This document shows positions 60,897 to 64,000 of a DNA stretch of 64,000 nucleotides, one piece after another; the first letter of the stretch is position 1, and each line of letters opens with the position of its first letter. The DNA is from Marinobacter flavimaris (lineage in GTDB: Bacteria; Pseudomonadota; Gammaproteobacteria; Pseudomonadales; Oleiphilaceae). Position numbers and translations under genes: made by a program. The notes beneath the pieces are model-generated. The model saw only the letters and a list, made by a program, of their open reading frames with translations, did not search any database and was not told the origin of the DNA. The stretch is from assembly GCF_002933295.1 (NCBI RefSeq), contig NZ_PSSW01000006.1, positions 1 through 64,000 on the forward strand, given 5' to 3'.

Positions 60897-61656
60897 TCCT
60901 CTGGTCACCCTGGAGAACCTCACTGTCCGGTTTGACGAACGCCCCGTGGTTGATCAGGTCAACCTGAAGATTCACCGTGGCGACATCATCACCATCATTG
61001 GTCCAAACGGGGCAGGAAAGACGACACTGATCAAGGCCGTACTGGGCATCCAGAAAGTGTCTGAGGGTCTGGTGTCCCTGAAAAAGAACCTGGTGATCGG
61101 GTACGTCCCGCAGCATCTGACGCTGGAGGCCACACTGCCCCTGAGCGTCAAACGGTTCATGCTGCTCAGCGGCCGGTCCCTCACAGAATGTGAGTCTGCC
61201 CTTGCCCGAACCGGCGTCGGACACCTGCTGCATTCCTCTGTACACCACCTCTCCGGGGGAGAGAAGCAGAGGCTGTTGCTGGCTCGGGCCCTGGCCCGCA
61301 AACCGGACCTTCTGGTCCTTGATGAACCCGCCCAGGGCGTCGACATCAATGGCCAGGCGTCATTGTATGATCTGATACGCCAGTTAAGGGATGACCTGAA
61401 CTGCGGTGTTATCATGATCTCCCACGACCTGCACCTGGTCATGGCAGCAACCGACAAGGTTATCTGCCTGAACCAGCATGTCTGCTGCAGCGGTTACCCC
61501 GAGGACATCTCCCACGACCCGGCTTTCATCGAGACATTCGGTCGCCCCGTGGCAGAGTCCCTCGCGGTCTATCACCATCACCACAACCACAGCCACGATC
61601 TGCACGGGGATGTTGTCGAGGGCAGACACACGGAGTGTGACCATGCCCATCATTGA
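60889..61656 (+). CDS. znuC: zinc ABC transporter ATP-binding protein ZnuC
   Basis: 255 residues from ATG 60889 (overlap with zur; the longer frame is zur DNA). Walker A GPNGAGKTTLIKA, signature LSGGEKQRLLLARA, Walker B LLVLDEPAQGVD, switch His in MISHDLHLVM. The C-terminus is His-rich (VYHHHHNHSHDLH and CDHAHH), typical of ZnuC and possibly zinc-binding. It powers the ZnuB permease. No znuA binding-protein gene is seen in this window. Confidence 0.95.
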   Translation: MTDPLVTLENLTVRFDERPVVDQVNLKIHRGDIITIIGPNGAGKTTLIKAVLGIQKVSEGLVSLKKNLVIGYVPQHLTLEATLPLSVKRFMLLSGRSLTECESALARTGVGHLLHSSVHHLSGGEKQRLLLARALARKPDLLVLDEPAQGVDINGQASLYDLIRQLRDDLNCGVIMISHDLHLVMAATDKVICLNQHVCCSGYPEDISHDPAFIETFGRPVAESLAVYHHHHNHSHDLHGDVVEGRHTECDHAHH

Positions 61657-62455
61657 CGCGATTCTGGACGATTTCTTCTGGCGCGCCCTGATCGGCGGAC
61701 TCGGCGTGGCCCTGGTAGCCGGTCCATTGGGCTGTTTCGTGGTCTGGCGACGACTGGCCTATTTTGGCGATACCCTGGCGCACTCGGCCTTGCTCGGCAT
61801 CGCCCTGAGCTTCCTGATCAGCGTACCGCTGAACCTCGGTGTGATCATCACCTGTGTGGTGCTGGCCATGGCACTGGTACTCCTGTCACGGACCCGGACT
61901 CTGGCAACCGATACCCTACTGGGCATACTGGCCCACAGCGCCCTGGCCATAGGGCTGGTAACCCTGAGCTTCATGCCGGATGTCCGTGTCGATCTGACCG
62001 GCCTTCTGTTCGGGGATCTGCTGGCCATGAGCCGTGAAGACCTGCTGTGGATCTACGGCGGCGCGGCACTGATCATTATCCTCCTTGCCGTGCTCTGGCA
62101 GGGGTTGCTGATGAGCACGATTCACGAAGAACTCGCCCGGGTGGAGGGTGTTGCCGTAGAGCGGCTTCGCCTCGTTCTGATGCTGATGTTCTCACTGGTC
62201 ATTGCGGTAGCCATGAAAATCGTGGGCGTGCTGCTGATTACCGCACTGCTGATTATTCCTGCGGCAACCGCCAGGCGCCTGGCCCACAATCCGGAAATCA
62301 TGGCAGCCATGGCCGTCGGATTCGGGTTTGTCGCGGTGAGCGGCGGTCTGAGTCTGTCCTGGCACCTGGACACACCGGCCGGCCCTTCCGTTGTTGTCAC
62401 GGCTTTTGCCGTATTCCTGCTGGTCTACGGCGCAGCTGGCAAAGTCCGGACCTGA
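61643..62455 (+). CDS. znuB: zinc ABC transporter permease ZnuB
   Basis: 270 residues from ATG 61643, overlapping the znuC end by 14 nt. ABC-3 family permease with about eight TM helices; GPLGCFVVWRRLAYFGDTLAHSALLGIAL contains the family region that contacts ZnuC, and KIVGVLLITALLIIPAATARRLA is the conserved late segment. Last gene of zur-znuC-znuB. Confidence 0.95.
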   Translation: MPIIDAILDDFFWRALIGGLGVALVAGPLGCFVVWRRLAYFGDTLAHSALLGIALSFLISVPLNLGVIITCVVLAMALVLLSRTRTLATDTLLGILAHSALAIGLVTLSFMPDVRVDLTGLLFGDLLAMSREDLLWIYGGAALIIILLAVLWQGLLMSTIHEELARVEGVAVERLRLVLMLMFSLVIAVAMKIVGVLLITALLIIPAATARRLAHNPEIMAAMAVGFGFVAVSGGLSLSWHLDTPAGPSVVVTAFAVFLLVYGAAGKVRT

Positions 62456-62546
62456 GCATTTCCCTCTCTTCATGAGCTGGACTAGAGTATAGGAGTAACG
62501 TCGGTCTGTTCTGAGGGTACAGACCCAGCCGCAAAGGACGCCCGGC

Positions 62547-63569
62547 ATGGAAAGCTCGACTCCAGCCCGTTTCCGCAGACCGGTCTTATGGCCAGGAATC
62601 TGGATTCCCCTGCTTCTGGTCGCCGCCGGCCTGCTGGTAACCGGAATTACTGCAAACATTGAAGCGCGTCGGGCCATGGCGCTTGCCGAAGCGCGATATC
62701 ACGCCCAGCATCAGGCCCTGGTGAATCATCTGCTGGCCAACGTTCCGGACCAGTCTATGGTGGGCGACCACAACCAACCCGTGTCTGCCTGGCTCCAGGC
62801 CTTGTTCAGTGACACCCTGCCGGATTCTCTCGGACTGCGCATCGACACCCTCGAACGACATACCAAGATGCCGCTGTTGGAACTGGGCACCAACGGTTCG
62901 GTGGACCCGACACGGGCGCTGCGTACCGAAGTTTCGCCAATGGATCAGAACTGGATACTCACGACCGTACCGTCGCCAGAGGGACTTGAAGCGGTCGCCC
63001 AAGCCTCCCGACGAACCGTCTGGATCGCCGGTGCAGCCCTGTCGGTGTTCGCGGCCGCCCTCACCCTGGTGCTGAACCGACGGCTACACCGGCAAACACT
63101 TCACATTCGTGGTCTGGAACAGAGAGAAATTGGTGCTGACCATCAGATCGCCAACTTTCAGGTCGAAAAATCGATACTTCGGCGGGCACTGAACGATAGT
63201 GAGCAACGGAGCCGGGATCTGGTGGCCCTGTCCGGTGCGGTCATATGGGAACTGGACGAAAGAGGCAGGATCGGTTTTGTTTCACCGCAAATCGCCGAAC
63301 TTCTGGACCAGGCACCCGCTGACCTGGTCAACCAGCCCCTGGAGGAACTTATTGCACCGGCGTCCCGGGACAATTTCCGGCGAGCTCTCGCGGCCGCCCG
63401 CAGTGACAGTTCCATTGAACGCGTTGACCTTTCCCTGGTCCATCGTGACCAGGAGACGGAGATTCCAGTAGTACTCAGGGTTCGGGCACTGAAAGACCCG
63501 GTTCACGGCCTCTCGGGCTTCAGGGTGAGCACCCTGCAGCGAATGGCGCTCTACTCGAGCGCTTTGTGA
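62547..63569 (+). CDS. membrane protein with extracytoplasmic sensor region and C-terminal PAS domain
   Basis: 340 residues. TM1 (about 15-36), extracytoplasmic region (about 37-150, CHASE-like in layout), TM2 (about 153-172), a coiled coil with HIRGLEQREIGADHQIANFQVEK and LRRALNDSEQRSRD, then a PAS domain (about 220-335: LVALSGAVIWELDERGRIGFVSPQIAELLDQAPADLVNQPLEELIAP). No kinase, GGDEF, EAL or MCP output follows; the gene stops after PAS. It may signal by protein contact or be a truncated sensor. The 3' ends of this gene and the convergent CDGSH gene overlap by 19 bp. Confidence 0.7.
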   Translation: MESSTPARFRRPVLWPGIWIPLLLVAAGLLVTGITANIEARRAMALAEARYHAQHQALVNHLLANVPDQSMVGDHNQPVSAWLQALFSDTLPDSLGLRIDTLERHTKMPLLELGTNGSVDPTRALRTEVSPMDQNWILTTVPSPEGLEAVAQASRRTVWIAGAALSVFAAALTLVLNRRLHRQTLHIRGLEQREIGADHQIANFQVEKSILRRALNDSEQRSRDLVALSGAVIWELDERGRIGFVSPQIAELLDQAPADLVNQPLEELIAPASRDNFRRALAAARSDSSIERVDLSLVHRDQETEIPVVLRVRALKDPVHGLSGFRVSTLQRMALYSSAL

Positions 63570-63799
63570 CTGCCATCGCAGAGAGGGGCGTTACCGGTTT
63601 GCTTGCACCCGCAGAACCACACCCACTCTTTCTTCTCCGCCTCGTATTTGATCGGGGTTATCCCGGTCCCCTTGTGGGAACCGTCACAGAATGGCTGGCT
63701 ACCACTGCGGCCACAGGCACACCAGAAGTAGTTCTTGCCCGCCTCAACCATCACAGAGAACGGTGTCTTGCTGGCGACCACCGGTTTTTCATCCGACAT
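63551..63799 (-). CDS. double CDGSH iron-sulfur domain protein
   Basis: 82 residues with two CDGSH zinc-finger-type motifs: CACGRSGSQPFCDGSH and CGCKQTGNAPLCDGSH. Each has the C-x-C...C...H ligand set for a 2Fe-2S cluster (mitoNEET fold). The tandem form is typical of small bacterial and mitochondrial inner NEET proteins. Proposed roles are cluster transfer or redox sensing; the specific role here is unknown. The final 19 bp overlap the opposite-strand PAS protein gene. Confidence 0.93.
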   Translation of the reverse strand: MSDEKPVVASKTPFSVMVEAGKNYFWCACGRSGSQPFCDGSHKGTGITPIKYEAEKKEWVWFCGCKQTGNAPLCDGSHKALE

Positions 63800-63862
63800 A
63801 ACGTATTCCCCGATTCGTGACTTTACTGCACCAGTATAGTCACTCTTTCGGAAGCCCTGTGT

Positions 63863-64000
63863 TCAGAGCGGCCTGATGACATCGGGCAGGCGCCGGGTTT
63901 CCGTGAGTTCCATAAACTCATCGCCAAGGCGATCACTCTCGGCAATCGCCGAACGCCAGGCCCGTTCCCGGCCGGCATCGTCACCGGCATAGCGCTCGAA
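63863..64000 (-). CDS. C-terminal end of an unidentified protein, cut by the right edge
   Basis: An open frame of 45 codons enters from the right edge and stops at 63863. It ends with ERAWRSAIAESDRLGDEF and LTETRRLPDVIRPL, an acidic helical tail with good codon use for this genome. The start and most of the gene are outside the window, and I do not recognise the family. Confidence 0.5.
   Translation of the reverse strand, partial: FERYAGDDAGRERAWRSAIAESDRLGDEFMELTETRRLPDVIRPL

Noticed and set aside
1..64000. CRISPR array, toxin-antitoxin, restriction or prophage defence system
   Set aside because: No regularly spaced repeats and no nuclease, methylase, toxin or phage structural genes were seen; the only mobile traces are the left-edge IS end and the orphan integrase domain.

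Overview
The window looks like chromosome from a marine gammaproteobacterium of the Marinobacter/Pseudomonas type. The chp/pil chemosensory cluster (pilG-pilH-pilI-pilJ-pilK-chpA-chpB-chpC) sits divergently beside gshB-tonB-yqgE-ruvX-pyrR-pyrB-pyrC', an order I know from Pseudomonas aeruginosa. The housekeeping proteins (RpoH, FtsY/E/X, Hsp33, PckA, ZnuCB/Zur) are gammaproteobacterial in character. The genus assignment is inference; no rRNA or tRNA gene was seen.

Region 1 (1-15.5 kb) is accessory. At the left edge a periplasmic ATP-dependent DNA ligase gene is cut after about 85 codons by what looks like the end of an IS21-type element. Then comes a Tad (tight adherence) pilus operon read leftward: flp - unknown secreted protein - tadG-like - tadE-like - unknown secreted protein - second Flp-like pseudopilin - cpaB/rcpC - cpaC/rcpA secretin - FHA-tadA fusion - tadB - tadC - DUF192 - tadD - tadE - OmpA/DUF4892. 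No tadZ and no tadV peptidase are present. A second OmpA protein with two DUF4892-like domains lies just upstream of flp. By eye this block is more AT-rich than the rest of the window.

Region 2 (15.5-21 kb) mixes small genes: a secreted unknown with an acyl-CoA-binding protein, an orphan integrase N-terminal domain under a nested inverted repeat, greB, and a two-component system. Region 3 (21-35.7 kb) is core metabolism and maintenance: hyi-garR, rpoH, ftsX-ftsE-ftsY, rsmD, a delta-9 desaturase, mutM, a GMP/IMP nucleotidase, hslR-hslO and pckA, with several clear terminators.

Region 4 (35.7-40.5 kb) holds a probable three-part TRAP-like uptake module (large permease with an N-terminal extension, TatT-like lipoprotein, AdeT-like solute-binding protein) with an HU gene in opposite orientation inside it. 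Region 5 (40.7-46.5 kb) is the pyrimidine/TonB/glutathione operon with a catalytically dead dihydroorotase homologue. Region 6 (46.7-60.3 kb) is the twitching-motility chemosensory operon, including a 2,530-residue ChpA with at least eight histidine phosphotransfer-like modules. Region 7 (60.4-64 kb) is zur-znuC-znuB behind a probable Zur-controlled promoter, an orphan PAS membrane protein, a double-CDGSH iron-sulfur protein and a partial gene at the right edge.

Both surface appendage systems (Tad and the Pil-Chp controlled type IV pilus) point to a surface-attached lifestyle. Since the Tad locus lacks its own prepilin peptidase, its pilins presumably depend on a peptidase encoded elsewhere (inference).
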